A stretch of 64,000 nt of DNA from positions 17,233 to 81,232 of the forward strand of contig JAIBAN010000026.1 in NCBI GenBank assembly GCA_019695185.1. The letters are read 5' to 3'. Below, in pieces: positions 24,360 through 33,584 of the stretch. The notes beneath the pieces were generated by a model, which saw only the letters and a program-made list of their open reading frames with translations, was not told the DNA's origin and searched no databases. The position numbers and the translations under genes are program-made. The number at the start of each line of letters is the position of its first letter. Position 1 is the stretch's first letter. Origin of the DNA: Blastocatellia bacterium. Lineage in GTDB: Bacteria; Acidobacteriota; Blastocatellia; Chloracidobacteriales; Chloracidobacteriaceae.

Positions 24360-26051
24360 TTATTCTTTGGCGGCAGGCTGATTATCACCGGCCAGAAGTT
24401 TTTGTTGCCGCTCGATTTCAGCCAGTTGGTCAATCGTTTCCGTGCGTAACCGGGCAATCGCCCAGAGCCAGTTGAACGGGTCCCGCCACATGGAGACTTT
24501 TTTTCCTTCCTTGAACGAACGGGAATGATAATTCACCGGAATTTCAATCGGGCGGTATCCCTTGCGGACCAGTTTGACCAACAATTCATAGTCAAAGTCG
24601 AACCGGTTGCAGTGAAACCGCAATCCGTGCAGGCAGTCACGGCGAAAAACTTTGTACATGGTAAACGGGTCACGCAGGCTCAGGCCGAAGCAGATATTGA
24701 CCAGGGTGGTAAAAAACCAATGCCCGAAATTCAAAGCCATGCTCAAAATGGGCTGGCCGGTAAACTGCCGCATTTTCCAGGCGGTTCCGCCGTGGCGCGA
24801 GCCCAGCACAAAGGCTTCCCGGTGCATTTTTAACGGCTCAAGCAGCACGTCGTAATCTTCCAGGTCATATTCCAGGTCGGCATCCTGAATCAGGATAAAG
24901 TCACCAGTTGCATGGCGGAGCCCCGTGCGGACGGCATGGCCTTTTCCACTTGGTTTATCCTCCAGAATCACCTGCACCTGCGGATATTGCTCAAACCGTT
25001 GCACGATTTCCCGAGTGCCGTCGGTTGAATTGCTTTCCACCACGACAATTTCCATGTCGAGGTCCGGGATTTTCTTTTTCAGCAACAGGTTGAGCACCTG
25101 TTCAATGGTGGCAGCTTCATTATAAGCAGCTACAATCACCGAAACCTTTTGGCGAACCGGCAGTGGCATAGACCGGGCCAGAACCACCATGCCGCTGGCC
25201 ACCACCGGGATCTGGCGTTTTTGCAGCTTGGCGGGGAGAATTCGCTGCCCTATCCGTATCAAACGGGAAAAAAGCGGCACTGGAAACCGTTCGAAATGGT
25301 GGGCCACATAATCAAAGGTCAGCACCTTCCAGCCCGGCTGGTGCAACATTTCCCGAAAGCCCGTGCGATGGAGCAGATGCTGGATGTTGTTGCGGTCAAA
25401 GTACGTCAGATGTTCAGTTTTGATTTCCATCCAATTTTGCTGCAACATCCGAGCTGACCAGGAGTCCAGTGAAGGTGTGGCAACAAAGACCACTCCGTTT
25501 GGTTTGAGCAGCCGCCGGACGTGCATCAGAAAAGCAGCCGGGTTGCGAGTGTGCTCAATCACGTCGGCCAGCACACATACATCAAAATAACCGTCCGGGA
25601 GTGTGACATCTTCAATCTGCCCTTGAAAAATGGCTTCGGGGCGGCCCAACCGGGCGCGGGCATGGGTTGAGGCGGCTTCAGAAATTTCGACTCCAAACAC
25701 ATCATACCCAACAGCCGCTGCTTCCTTGAGAAAATCACCCCGCCCACACCCTACTTCCAACAGCCTGCCTCCGTGCCCACCCTGGTAATGTCCCAGTAAA
25801 TCAAGATACCGCCGGGCGGTGGCCGCCTTCATTTCGGCAACCTGTAACCGGGCTGCTTCGGTATCCTCGCTGAGCATGTAGGCTTCAGTGTAAATCGCGG
25901 CCAGTTCCGCATCGCTGGGTTGTGGGTTAAACAGGAGCAGGGCGCAATCCGCACACCGAACCAGCCGGTATTCCTGATAGGAAAAGGCATAGTACAACCT
26001 GCGGCTTTCGCAGATAGGGCAGGTGGATAGAACAGGGCGTTGTGTTTCCAT
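24360..26051 (-). CDS. Methyltransferase-GT2 glycosyltransferase fusion
   Basis: The product is 563 residues with two enzymes in one chain. The N-terminal part (1-290) has a CPIC...CADC zinc-like motif and a SAM methyltransferase fold with LLEVGCGRGDFLKEAAAVG and VLADVIEHTRNPAAFL. The C-terminal part (about 300-540) is a GT-A GT2 domain with VSVIVAAYNEAATIEQVL, VVESNSTDGTREIV and DADLEYDLEDYDVL. The glycosyltransferase half resembles polyprenyl-phosphate or dTDP-sugar transferases and the separate GT2 at 10287. The fusion implies sequential methylation and transfer on one glycan. Stop and start are clear of neighbours. Confidence 0.88.
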   Translation of the reverse strand: METQRPVLSTCPICESRRLYYAFSYQEYRLVRCADCALLLFNPQPSDAELAAIYTEAYMLSEDTEAARLQVAEMKAATARRYLDLLGHYQGGHGGRLLEVGCGRGDFLKEAAAVGYDVFGVEISEAASTHARARLGRPEAIFQGQIEDVTLPDGYFDVCVLADVIEHTRNPAAFLMHVRRLLKPNGVVFVATPSLDSWSARMLQQNWMEIKTEHLTYFDRNNIQHLLHRTGFREMLHQPGWKVLTFDYVAHHFERFPVPLFSRLIRIGQRILPAKLQKRQIPVVASGMVVLARSMPLPVRQKVSVIVAAYNEAATIEQVLNLLLKKKIPDLDMEIVVVESNSTDGTREIVQRFEQYPQVQVILEDKPSGKGHAVRTGLRHATGDFILIQDADLEYDLEDYDVLLEPLKMHREAFVLGSRHGGTAWKMRQFTGQPILSMALNFGHWFFTTLVNICFGLSLRDPFTMYKVFRRDCLHGLRFHCNRFDFDYELLVKLVRKGYRPIEIPVNYHSRSFKEGKKVSMWRDPFNWLWAIARLRTETIDQLAEIERQQKLLAGDNQPAAKE

Positions 26052-26142
26052 TCAAAAAAGAAGGTCGGTTTGATGTGGTGCGGGATTGGGAAATGCTGGC
26101 CTGATTGCTGTGAACCGATCCGGATAACGTAACTATAGCAAT

Positions 26143-26169
26143 GAATTCTCAATTCTCAATTCTCAATTT
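26143..26169. repeat. TCAATTC heptamer array A4, single arm
   Basis: There are about three and a half TCAATTC units and no GAATTGA partner in the preceding 90 nt. The array provides the stop (TGA 26151-26149) and the C-terminal residues LRIEN of the heptosyltransferase gene. Confidence 0.9.
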
Positions 26170-27318
26170 TTGAACGGCGGCAAAAACATCCGTCACTTCC
26201 ATGGTGTTGAGGCAATTGTAATGCGGGCAGGTCAACACTTTTTCCGGGCCATCCATGCGAAAACAGGGGCTACATGAGACATGTTTGCTGACCATGGTAT
26301 GAAGCGGACCCAGCGGCGCGGTCCGGCGGTAATCGGTCGGGCCGTAAATAGCCACCACCGGCGTATCCACCGCCACTGCCACATGCATCAACCCGCTGTC
26401 ATTGCACAAGAGCAGTCGGCAGCTTTTAACCAGGGCCGCCACCTGCTTGACCGACGTATCGCCAACGGCAAACACCACCCGCTCGGAAAGTCCGCGCATG
26501 GCTTCGGTAATCATGAGGGCTTCGTTCGGAGCTCCCAGCATCAGCAACACTGCGTTTGGCCAAGTGGCCAGAATCAGTTCGCAGAGGGTCCGGAACTTTT
26601 GCGGCGACCATTGTTTCCAGCGCATATTGGGTGATGTTCCCATTTGCACCCCAACCAGCCATGCTTCGGGTGGAACGTTCATCCCGCGTAAAAACTCCCG
26701 TGCCCAGACCAGATGTTCCTTTTCCAGCATCATAAAGGTTTTCCGGTTGAACATCGTTTCCTGTATGCCCAATTTTCGGGCCAGGGCAAAGTAGCGGTCA
26801 ATCTCGTGCTGGTCTTCCTCCATCGTGACCGGCAGGTTGTAAATAAACCCGTAGCGGTCCGGCCAGCCGGGACTGCGCACATGACCCAATCGGTAGGGCG
26901 CACCTGACAAACTCACCATGGCCGCCAGATGCTGCGAGTTGCTGTGAAATTCGTTGATGAGCAGGTCGTAGTGTTCTGCCTGAATCCGCTTGATATGCTC
27001 CCGCCAGCGTTTCCAACTGGCTTTGGCGCACATATCAAAGGTGTGGTGAAAATAACCGCTGCCTTCCAGGACCTGTTCACAGCCAGTCCGGTTTCCGACC
27101 TGCAAATCAATCCGGGCATCGGCAAAATACTCGCGGAACGCCCGCAAGGCCGGGGTATACATCAGGAAGTTTCCCAATCCGTGGTAGGCACAAATCAGGA
27201 TTTTTTTGAGTGAGCGGGGCACCGGTGTCACCGCCTGCGGGCGAAAGGCCAGATTGTAGGCCCGCAACGACTTTTCCACCGCTTGTTCCGACCAGTATTC
27301 ACGTGTCCAGGCAACCAT
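26149..27318 (-). CDS. GT9 heptosyltransferase (ADP/GDP-heptose:LPS type)
   Basis: The product is 389 residues of the GT9 family. The N-terminal acceptor domain has KKILICAYHGLGNFLMYTPA. The C-terminal donor domain has MGTSPNMRWKQWSPQKF and LLLCNDSGLMHVAVAVDTP with AIYGPTDYRRTAPLGP. GT9 enzymes add heptose to the lipopolysaccharide core. Here a GDP-heptose donor is plausible because all four GDP-heptose genes are nearby. The ATG at 27318 begins the real protein. The frame is open to 27441, but that part is translated CAGGGTT repeat. The C-terminal LRIEN comes from array A4. Confidence 0.85.
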   Translation of the reverse strand: MVAWTREYWSEQAVEKSLRAYNLAFRPQAVTPVPRSLKKILICAYHGLGNFLMYTPALRAFREYFADARIDLQVGNRTGCEQVLEGSGYFHHTFDMCAKASWKRWREHIKRIQAEHYDLLINEFHSNSQHLAAMVSLSGAPYRLGHVRSPGWPDRYGFIYNLPVTMEEDQHEIDRYFALARKLGIQETMFNRKTFMMLEKEHLVWAREFLRGMNVPPEAWLVGVQMGTSPNMRWKQWSPQKFRTLCELILATWPNAVLLMLGAPNEALMITEAMRGLSERVVFAVGDTSVKQVAALVKSCRLLLCNDSGLMHVAVAVDTPVVAIYGPTDYRRTAPLGPLHTMVSKHVSCSPCFRMDGPEKVLTCPHYNCLNTMEVTDVFAAVQKLRIEN

Positions 27319-27355
27319 GGGTTCAGAGTTTTCGGGTTCAGGGTTTGGGGGTTCA
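27319..27355. repeat. GGGTTCA degenerate heptamer array, single arm
   Basis: Imperfect CAGGGTT-family units (GGGTTCAGAGTTTTCGGGTT and following) abut the start codon of the heptosyltransferase. The spacing is irregular, so it looks decayed. There is no partner arm. Confidence 0.6.
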
Positions 27356-27414
27356 AGGTGGTATAGTTTGGCGGAAGGGCAACCGTCAACCATCATTTCA
27401 GGTTCAGGGCTGGT

Positions 27415-27759
27415 ATGTTTACCCAGGAAGAAGCCAATCAAATGGCTGTGATTGATTTCATCCAGATATTACTGGTTGGACAAAGCATTGCCCGTCTGAC
27501 CATTGCGTTTCCCATGGCTGATGCTGTCTTTCAGTTTGACCGGGGAATTTTGCGCGGGGTCCGCTTTGGAAACCTCGGAGGACTGCCGGCGCTCCATTAC
27601 GCCCTGGTTGTGGATGCTTGTTGTCCCAAGGTTGTGAAAGTGGAAAACCTGTCTGAAATTACGGAAACTGGAGCCCCTGCCTACACAATTGATGATGTGA
27701 AATTTATGTTTGAAAGGCTCCAGGCGGCTCAGGCTGATTATGAAACTGAGGCGGACTGA
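27415..27759 (+). CDS. Small protein, possibly PATAN/DUF4388-like
   Basis: The product is 114 residues (105 if it starts at the ATG at 27442). The stretch FDRGILRGVRFGNLGGLPALHYALVVD resembles the core of the DUF4388/PATAN domain found in regulators of gliding and signalling proteins: a short strand, an R/G turn, and an A-L helix. The C-terminus (TIDDVKFMFERLQAAQADYETEAD) is an acidic helix. The domain assignment is weak. It is divergent from the heptosyltransferase. Confidence 0.5.
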   Translation: MFTQEEANQMAVIDFIQILLVGQSIARLTIAFPMADAVFQFDRGILRGVRFGNLGGLPALHYALVVDACCPKVVKVENLSEITETGAPAYTIDDVKFMFERLQAAQADYETEAD

Positions 27760-27854
27760 AGCTCGCAGGTTCTGAGAAAACAGAAAAAGCCGGAACTCCA
27801 GGCTGCCAATGGTGTCCAACCAGAAAACCCCCATCTTTCTGGAAGGTTCACCTC

Positions 27855-28922
27855 ATGAAACGCTGTTTCTTTGCCTGGTTGCTGCTTCTGTGGGGCCTCA
27901 CAATCCCGGTAGGGGCTGACTCGGAGGGGATGATTCTCCCCTATCAACTTGAATCGGCTGATGGAAAATATGTGTTTGTCATGCGCGACAGCGCCGACCG
28001 GGAGCAGGTTTATCGAAGCCATCCGAGCCGTTACCCTGCCAGCGGACTGTATCGCAATGATGGTTCTCTTACTCCCTTATGGACGGTTGACTGGGCCGGA
28101 AACGTTTTGCTCCCTTCTGACGGAAAGCATGTCGTTCGACTTGGTCCCTGGCCCCGCACGGAAAACGGATTCAGTGAAACCGCCCTGGTCTTTTATGCTC
28201 AGGGAAAAGAACTGAAACGCCATGAGGTACGTGATATTGTGGCCCTTCCCTGGCTGTTGCCACATACTGTTTCCCATTACATGTGGATGCGCCCGCTGGA
28301 GGCAAAACGGTGGACCCCCAGGCTAAAAATCAGCAATGCGGGGGGAACCGAGACTGTTTCCCAACCGGTCTTTTTTGATGAATCCAGCCATTTCATGACG
28401 CTTGAAACCCTATTGGGAGAGGAACTTGTCTTTGACCTCGAAACCGGAGAACTGGTCAACGAATATCGCCCGGTTCAGGATTGGGCCAGAGCCATTGGCG
28501 AACTCTTCCTGGTTTTCTACGGCTGGCTGGTTTGGTACCGGACCGGTCGCCCCCGCACCTCCTGGCGCAGGCAGGGTGGGTGGTATCTGGTGGGAAGTCT
28601 GGCCCTTGCTCTGGCCATGAGCGGTTTGGTTACCAAGGTTGGGCAATATCTTGAACTGCAAGACCAGACCGGCCAGGGATTAGACAGGTTGCCGTGTGTG
28701 TTGGGCCGGGCATTGATTTACCATTCGGCCTGTCACCTGAATGATTGGGTAAATCACGGGAACCTGTTGTATTACGGCCTGCTGCAGGAATTAGGGGGAT
28801 TGGCCTTTGTTTCCTGGTTGCTGGCGTTGGTGTGTCTGTCCGGAACTGACTGGTTGCTGGTGGAAGGTATTCGTTGGTGGCGGGTCAGGCAGCGCTTCCG
28901 GTTTCATTCCAGGTTTGTTTGA
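27855..28922 (+). CDS. Exported membrane protein of unknown function
   Basis: The product is 355 residues. A signal peptide (MKRCFFAWLLLLWGLTIPVGA) is followed by an extracytoplasmic beta-rich region (about 22-205) with DGKYVFVMRD, SDGKHVVRLG and LVFDLETGELVNEYR, spaced like propeller blades. Three hydrophobic segments lie near 212-230, 246-264 and 308-330. A basic C-terminal tail ends the protein. GGAAGG in the leader about 9 nt before the ATG supports the start. I do not recognise the family. Confidence 0.65.
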   Translation: MKRCFFAWLLLLWGLTIPVGADSEGMILPYQLESADGKYVFVMRDSADREQVYRSHPSRYPASGLYRNDGSLTPLWTVDWAGNVLLPSDGKHVVRLGPWPRTENGFSETALVFYAQGKELKRHEVRDIVALPWLLPHTVSHYMWMRPLEAKRWTPRLKISNAGGTETVSQPVFFDESSHFMTLETLLGEELVFDLETGELVNEYRPVQDWARAIGELFLVFYGWLVWYRTGRPRTSWRRQGGWYLVGSLALALAMSGLVTKVGQYLELQDQTGQGLDRLPCVLGRALIYHSACHLNDWVNHGNLLYYGLLQELGGLAFVSWLLALVCLSGTDWLLVEGIRWWRVRQRFRFHSRFV

Positions 28923-29015
28923 GTATTTCAAAAAATCCGGTTGGAAAGTGGGGTTCAACTTTCACTGCAAGTGAAACCTGAACCCCGCTGCTTTTTTACC
29001 TGTGTCCGTTGGGAG

Positions 29016-29687
29016 TCATCCTTTTTTCCGCGCCACGGTTTTCAAAATGTAGCTTTCGGCGTCAGGGGTTTTGCAGGCTGTGTCTCCGTGGTCAACTTTG
29101 ACCTTGCCAATTTTGCGGGCCGTGGCAATTGCCCGGTCCTGAAGGTTGGAATTGCGAACCCCGATGGCGACCACTGCCATGTTCATCGCATGGCGGGTCC
29201 GGTTTTTACGGGTGTGAATGGTTGTCTCAATCACACTCAGGTAGGAAAGAAAAAAATCATCCGGTAGGCTGTCTTCCGTCCGGGCCAACAGGCTCAACAA
29301 AGACCAGCCGGTTTGTCCAATCCAGTCATTGTCGGAACCGGTCCATTGTTCGAGCATGGTGCGGACTGCTGCTGTTTGCACGACATATTTTGAGAAAGCG
29401 TCTGCCTGGGCGTAGTTGGTGAGGCTGGCAGCCCAGGCTTCAAGGAGTTCGTCAGTGGCCTGGGCCGGGTCGGCAATCATGGTTGCCAGAATGCGGGCAT
29501 CATGGTTGCCGCTGGCCCAAAGTCCCAAGGCCAATGGGTGGTTGATTTTGATTTTTTTGCGGAGCTTTTCCAGGTTGGCAAAACTGACGCCATAGAGTTC
29601 TCCGGCAACTCCATGATTGCGATACACTTTCCGGTTTTGCTCCGTTCCCAGGGATTCCAGGGTTTGCAAAGCTTCAGTTGGATTCAT
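29016..29687 (-). CDS. DNA alkylation repair protein (AlkD-like, HEAT-type)
   Basis: The product is 223 residues, all helical. It starts with an N-terminal helix (NPTEALQTLESLG) and then VYRNHGVAGELYGVSFANLEKLRKKI. The central LGLWASGNHDARILATMIAD is characteristic of the DNA alkylation repair (PF08713) family. Known members remove bulky or alkylated purines without base flipping. Some relatives lack activity. It stands alone, convergent with the membrane protein and divergent from the NHL gene. Confidence 0.88.
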   Translation of the reverse strand: MNPTEALQTLESLGTEQNRKVYRNHGVAGELYGVSFANLEKLRKKIKINHPLALGLWASGNHDARILATMIADPAQATDELLEAWAASLTNYAQADAFSKYVVQTAAVRTMLEQWTGSDNDWIGQTGWSLLSLLARTEDSLPDDFFLSYLSVIETTIHTRKNRTRHAMNMAVVAIGVRNSNLQDRAIATARKIGKVKVDHGDTACKTPDAESYILKTVARKKG

Positions 29688-29941
29688 GATATGTGAGAGA
29701 GTCCTTTATCAGCAGAAGTGTGTGTGGAGCACAACGGGATAAGTTGTTGGAATGTATGCCGATACGTTACAGCCTTCAGGCCGGGTTCGCAAATTTGTAA
29801 AAAATCATTCCGCAACCTGACAATTTTTTTGCTTTGGTTCCGCGTTGAACAAGTGAGGGAAGTCCGCCGGAAAGAGGATTTCCGTAAGATGACCAGACAC
29901 ATCTCTATATTTCCCTCAAAAAAAATACAGCGGGGACTGTT

Positions 29942-32900
29942 ATGTTGGTTCGTAGTTTTGTCAGAAACAGTTGGATAAGCGTTAGTTTATTGGCTGTGGC
30001 ATTGCTGTTTCCAGGTTCGGCCTGGATGAATGCCCGGCGAAGCGCCGTCGCGATGCAGAGCGGCGGGTTACTCATCAAGCAAAAAAATCCGGTGGTCAAT
30101 GAAGGCAACCGGATTCGCCTGGCGGCGCTGGATGCGGCGGGTAATCCGGCGGAAGCTGTCCGATGGGTTTCAGGGAGCCCCGACATTGCCCAGGTTGATA
30201 CCCTGACCGGCGAAATCAGCGGTGTGAAACAAGGCTTTTCGACCATCACCGCGCAGCGTGGAGGGGAAAGCGCTTCGGTGTTTGTGGTGGTGGCGCGGGT
30301 TCGCAAAGGACCGGGGGAAACCGTTCCGGGCGATACGAAGGCAGATGCCTCCGGGCGGATTTACCTGAGCAACCCCCAGCAGAACGTTATCCTTACAGCC
30401 TCAAAAGCACTCGAATCTCCCCTTGAACTGTATGCCGGAACCAAAGGTGTCAAGGGATTGCGTGATGGAGGTGTGAATCAGGCATTATTTGCCGGGCCGA
30501 CGGCGCTCACGGTCAACAACATGGCTCAGGGTGGGGTCTATCTGGCTGACACACTCAATCACAGCGTGCGGAAAATCGGCTCCAACCAAGTGGTCGAAAC
30601 GATATTAGGCAGTGGTTCACCAGGGCTGCCGCTGTTTGACGGAAACGGGAAAACCGCCTTTGAACGGCTGGTGCTGAACGGACCGCGCGGAATTGCCACC
30701 GATAAGGGGGGGAACCTGTTGCTGGCCGACACCAACAACCATGCCATTTACTATGCGGATATGGCGAGCCGGGAGGTGACCTTGCTGGCGGGGCAACCGG
30801 GAGTTGCGGGCAAAGCCGATGGGGAAGGTGGGGTTGCCCGGTTTTTCCGTCCCGCCGGAATAGCCCTGGACCAGACCGGGCGCGTTCTGGCAGTGGCGGA
30901 CCAGGATAACAATCTGGTTCGGTTGCTGGAACTGGTCCCGACTCCAACCGGCGGCTTGACGGCACGTGTCACCACGATTGGAGCGGTTGCGGGCAGAAAC
31001 CTGACAGAGCCTGCCGACCTTACGTTTCGGCAACCCGTCAGCGTTGGCTTTGACAGCTCTGGCAACGTGCTGGTGGTGGATGCGGAAAGTGTGTATGTCG
31101 TGACCCAGCCTTTGGGTCCGAACCCCCAAAAAGTGGAACTGGCGCAACCAGGCAGTTTTCAAAAACCGGCCAGTGTGATGGTGCAGGGAACCGAGAGCTT
31201 TATTCTGGATGTGGGTGTGGATACCTCCGAATCGTTGCAGGCGGTGACGGTGGGCGCACCGGAAATCAACGGCGTGAGCAAAACCACGGTCCGCATTGAA
31301 GGCGGGGCGGAAATTGTCGTCACCGGAAAGAATTTCGCACCGGAATCCGTCGTGGTATTGGGTGATGCTCTTGTGGATGGTCTGGAAGTGCGGAGTGCAA
31401 CCGAGTTGCGGTTTCAATCACCAAGACAACTGACCCATGGTGACCGGACGCTGACAATCCAAACCCGTGGCGGCATCGCCCAAACCAAAGTCACCGTGAT
31501 TCCGAAACCGGTTTCCGAACTCGCCGTGGGCGAAATCACCACCGTAGCGGGGGGAATCCCTTACCTTGGCGACGGTGGGGAAGCTGTGAAATCCGCTCTT
31601 TCGGCAGTGGATGTGGCAGTTGACAGTTTGGGCAATCTGTATGTGGCTGACCGGGAAAATAGTCGGATTCGCAGCATATCTCCCAAAGGAATCATTACAA
31701 CCATTGCCGGAACCGGAATTCAGGGGACAGCCGGAGACACTGACGCTGCCGTAACTTCCCAGCTTTCAATTCCGGAAACTATTGCCTTGGATGGAAAAGG
31801 GAACCTCTTTGTGGGAACACAATTCCAAAAAATCCGCCGGATTGATGGAATTACTGGGAAAATTACTTCATTGACTGGTATCAATGCTGGTGCGGCTTTG
31901 GCAATTGATGGTCAGGGAAATTTATTTTATGCAGATAATGTAGAGTATGCGAAAGCGACGGTCTATCGGATGGACGCCGTAACCGGAAAGCAAACCGTGG
32001 TGGCGGGAGGACAAAAAGGATTCAGTGGGGATGGGGGATTGGCTACCTCCGCTGCATTTAGCTATGTGACCGGTCTTTCCTTTGATTCGGCAGGAAACCT
32101 TTACGTGACCGACACTGGAAATGAACGGATTCGGCGGGTGGATGTCAGGACCCGGATTGTCACGACGATTGCCGGGAACGGTGACCGGAATGGAACGGCG
32201 GAAGATGGCAACTTGGCTACTAAAACTTACCTGCACCCCTTGGGAAAAACGGTCTTTGATGTTGGGGGAAACCTCTTGTTTGCGGATGGATTCAAGGTGC
32301 GCCGGATTGATGCCATCAGCCAGAAGATTTCAACAGTTGCCGGAATCGGTTACTCACCTGAAACTGAATATTTGGGGGATGGTGGTCCGGCGATTCTCGC
32401 CCGATTGGTAGCACCTCGAAATCTTTCCCTGGACGGTCAAGGAAATCTTTTCATTGCTGATGGATTCCGCGTGCGCCGAGTTGATGCCCGGACTGGGATT
32501 ATCTCGACTCTGGCCGGGTATGGAAAAAACCCGGTAGGGTTCGAGTATGTATTTCAGAATGTGGACAGTCTCTCCACCAGCACCTTGTTTTTTGTGAAGG
32601 ATATAGAGGTTGATCAAACTGGAAACTTGTATCTGTTTGATGGTCTGACCGGCCGACTGTACTTGGCGGACATGACGACCGGAACACGTGTTCACTTTGC
32701 AGGGAATGGATCAATCGACGATTCTAGCGATGGTGGGCCGGCTATCAAAGCAGGAATTTATCCCAATCGGCTGAAAATCGGACCTGCCGGCAATCTGTAT
32801 CTGTGTGAATCTAATATTATTCGCCGGATTGATGTCCGAACGGGCATTATTACCAGGGTGGCAGGCAATGGGCAGTTTGGCTCCAGCGGGGATGGCGGAC

Positions 32901-33550
32901 CCGCATTGAGGGCAGGAATCCGAGCAAATGAGATTGAATTTGATGAAAAAGGAAATCTCTTTATTTCCGATATAGCGACTGAAAGGGTGCGTCGGGTTGA
33001 TGCTCAAACCGGAATCATTTCAGCTTTTGCAGGGTTGAGCCGACCTGCCAAGAATAGCAGTCAGTTGGGCGATGGGGGGCCGGCTGCCCAAGCAGCCATC
33101 GTTCAACCATCTGGGCTGGCGGTTGATTTTTTGGGAAATGTGTTTATCTCTCAGGTCTTGGCACAAAACCGACTGCGAAAGGTGGATGCGAAAACCGGTC
33201 TCATCTCGACCCTGGCAGGAGCCAAGCGGTCAGGTTTCCAGGGCGATGACGGCTTGGCCGCCAATGCACGGCTGAATTTGCCACTTGCCATTACGGTTGA
33301 CGGAGCGGGAAATCTCTTTATTGCCGATACGCAAAACAGGCGGGTCCGGCGCGTAGATGTCGTTTCAGGAGTGATTTCGACTGTCGCAGGAGGACTTTCT
33401 GCTTCTCTTCCCAACAATGATGGTGGGTCCGCTCTCAAAGCCAACCTTTTTCCTCTATCAGTGAAGGTTGATGGTCAGGGAAACCTCTATATTGTAGATG
33501 GTCGGACCGTCCGGGTGGTGAAAGGCATTGCCGTTCCTCGCAAATATTAA
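29942..33550 (+). CDS. Large secreted NHL-repeat protein with BIG2 and IPT domains
   Basis: The product is 1202 residues. An N-terminal signal or anchor (about 8-30) precedes a BIG2-like Ig domain (about 40-120, with VRWVSGSPDIAQVDTLTGEI). A first group of NHL blades follows (about 140-430), then an IPT/TIG-like domain (about 435-525, with GGAEIVVTGKNFAPESVVV). A second group of about ten NHL blades makes up the rest, each with a TIAGNG-like turn, an SGDGGPA-like loop and GNLYVTDTGNERIRRVD. This looks like an extracellular beta-propeller, a type abundant in Acidobacteriota. There are no catalytic motifs; binding to sugars or proteins is a guess. Confidence 0.9.
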   Translation: MLVRSFVRNSWISVSLLAVALLFPGSAWMNARRSAVAMQSGGLLIKQKNPVVNEGNRIRLAALDAAGNPAEAVRWVSGSPDIAQVDTLTGEISGVKQGFSTITAQRGGESASVFVVVARVRKGPGETVPGDTKADASGRIYLSNPQQNVILTASKALESPLELYAGTKGVKGLRDGGVNQALFAGPTALTVNNMAQGGVYLADTLNHSVRKIGSNQVVETILGSGSPGLPLFDGNGKTAFERLVLNGPRGIATDKGGNLLLADTNNHAIYYADMASREVTLLAGQPGVAGKADGEGGVARFFRPAGIALDQTGRVLAVADQDNNLVRLLELVPTPTGGLTARVTTIGAVAGRNLTEPADLTFRQPVSVGFDSSGNVLVVDAESVYVVTQPLGPNPQKVELAQPGSFQKPASVMVQGTESFILDVGVDTSESLQAVTVGAPEINGVSKTTVRIEGGAEIVVTGKNFAPESVVVLGDALVDGLEVRSATELRFQSPRQLTHGDRTLTIQTRGGIAQTKVTVIPKPVSELAVGEITTVAGGIPYLGDGGEAVKSALSAVDVAVDSLGNLYVADRENSRIRSISPKGIITTIAGTGIQGTAGDTDAAVTSQLSIPETIALDGKGNLFVGTQFQKIRRIDGITGKITSLTGINAGAALAIDGQGNLFYADNVEYAKATVYRMDAVTGKQTVVAGGQKGFSGDGGLATSAAFSYVTGLSFDSAGNLYVTDTGNERIRRVDVRTRIVTTIAGNGDRNGTAEDGNLATKTYLHPLGKTVFDVGGNLLFADGFKVRRIDAISQKISTVAGIGYSPETEYLGDGGPAILARLVAPRNLSLDGQGNLFIADGFRVRRVDARTGIISTLAGYGKNPVGFEYVFQNVDSLSTSTLFFVKDIEVDQTGNLYLFDGLTGRLYLADMTTGTRVHFAGNGSIDDSSDGGPAIKAGIYPNRLKIGPAGNLYLCESNIIRRIDVRTGIITRVAGNGQFGSSGDGGPALRAGIRANEIEFDEKGNLFISDIATERVRRVDAQTGIISAFAGLSRPAKNSSQLGDGGPAAQAAIVQPSGLAVDFLGNVFISQVLAQNRLRKVDAKTGLISTLAGAKRSGFQGDDGLAANARLNLPLAITVDGAGNLFIADTQNRRVRRVDVVSGVISTVAGGLSASLPNNDGGSALKANLFPLSVKVDGQGNLYIVDGRTVRVVKGIAVPRKY

Positions 33551-33584
33551 CCGTCAATGGAATCGGGGGCAGGTGCTCCGCCCC

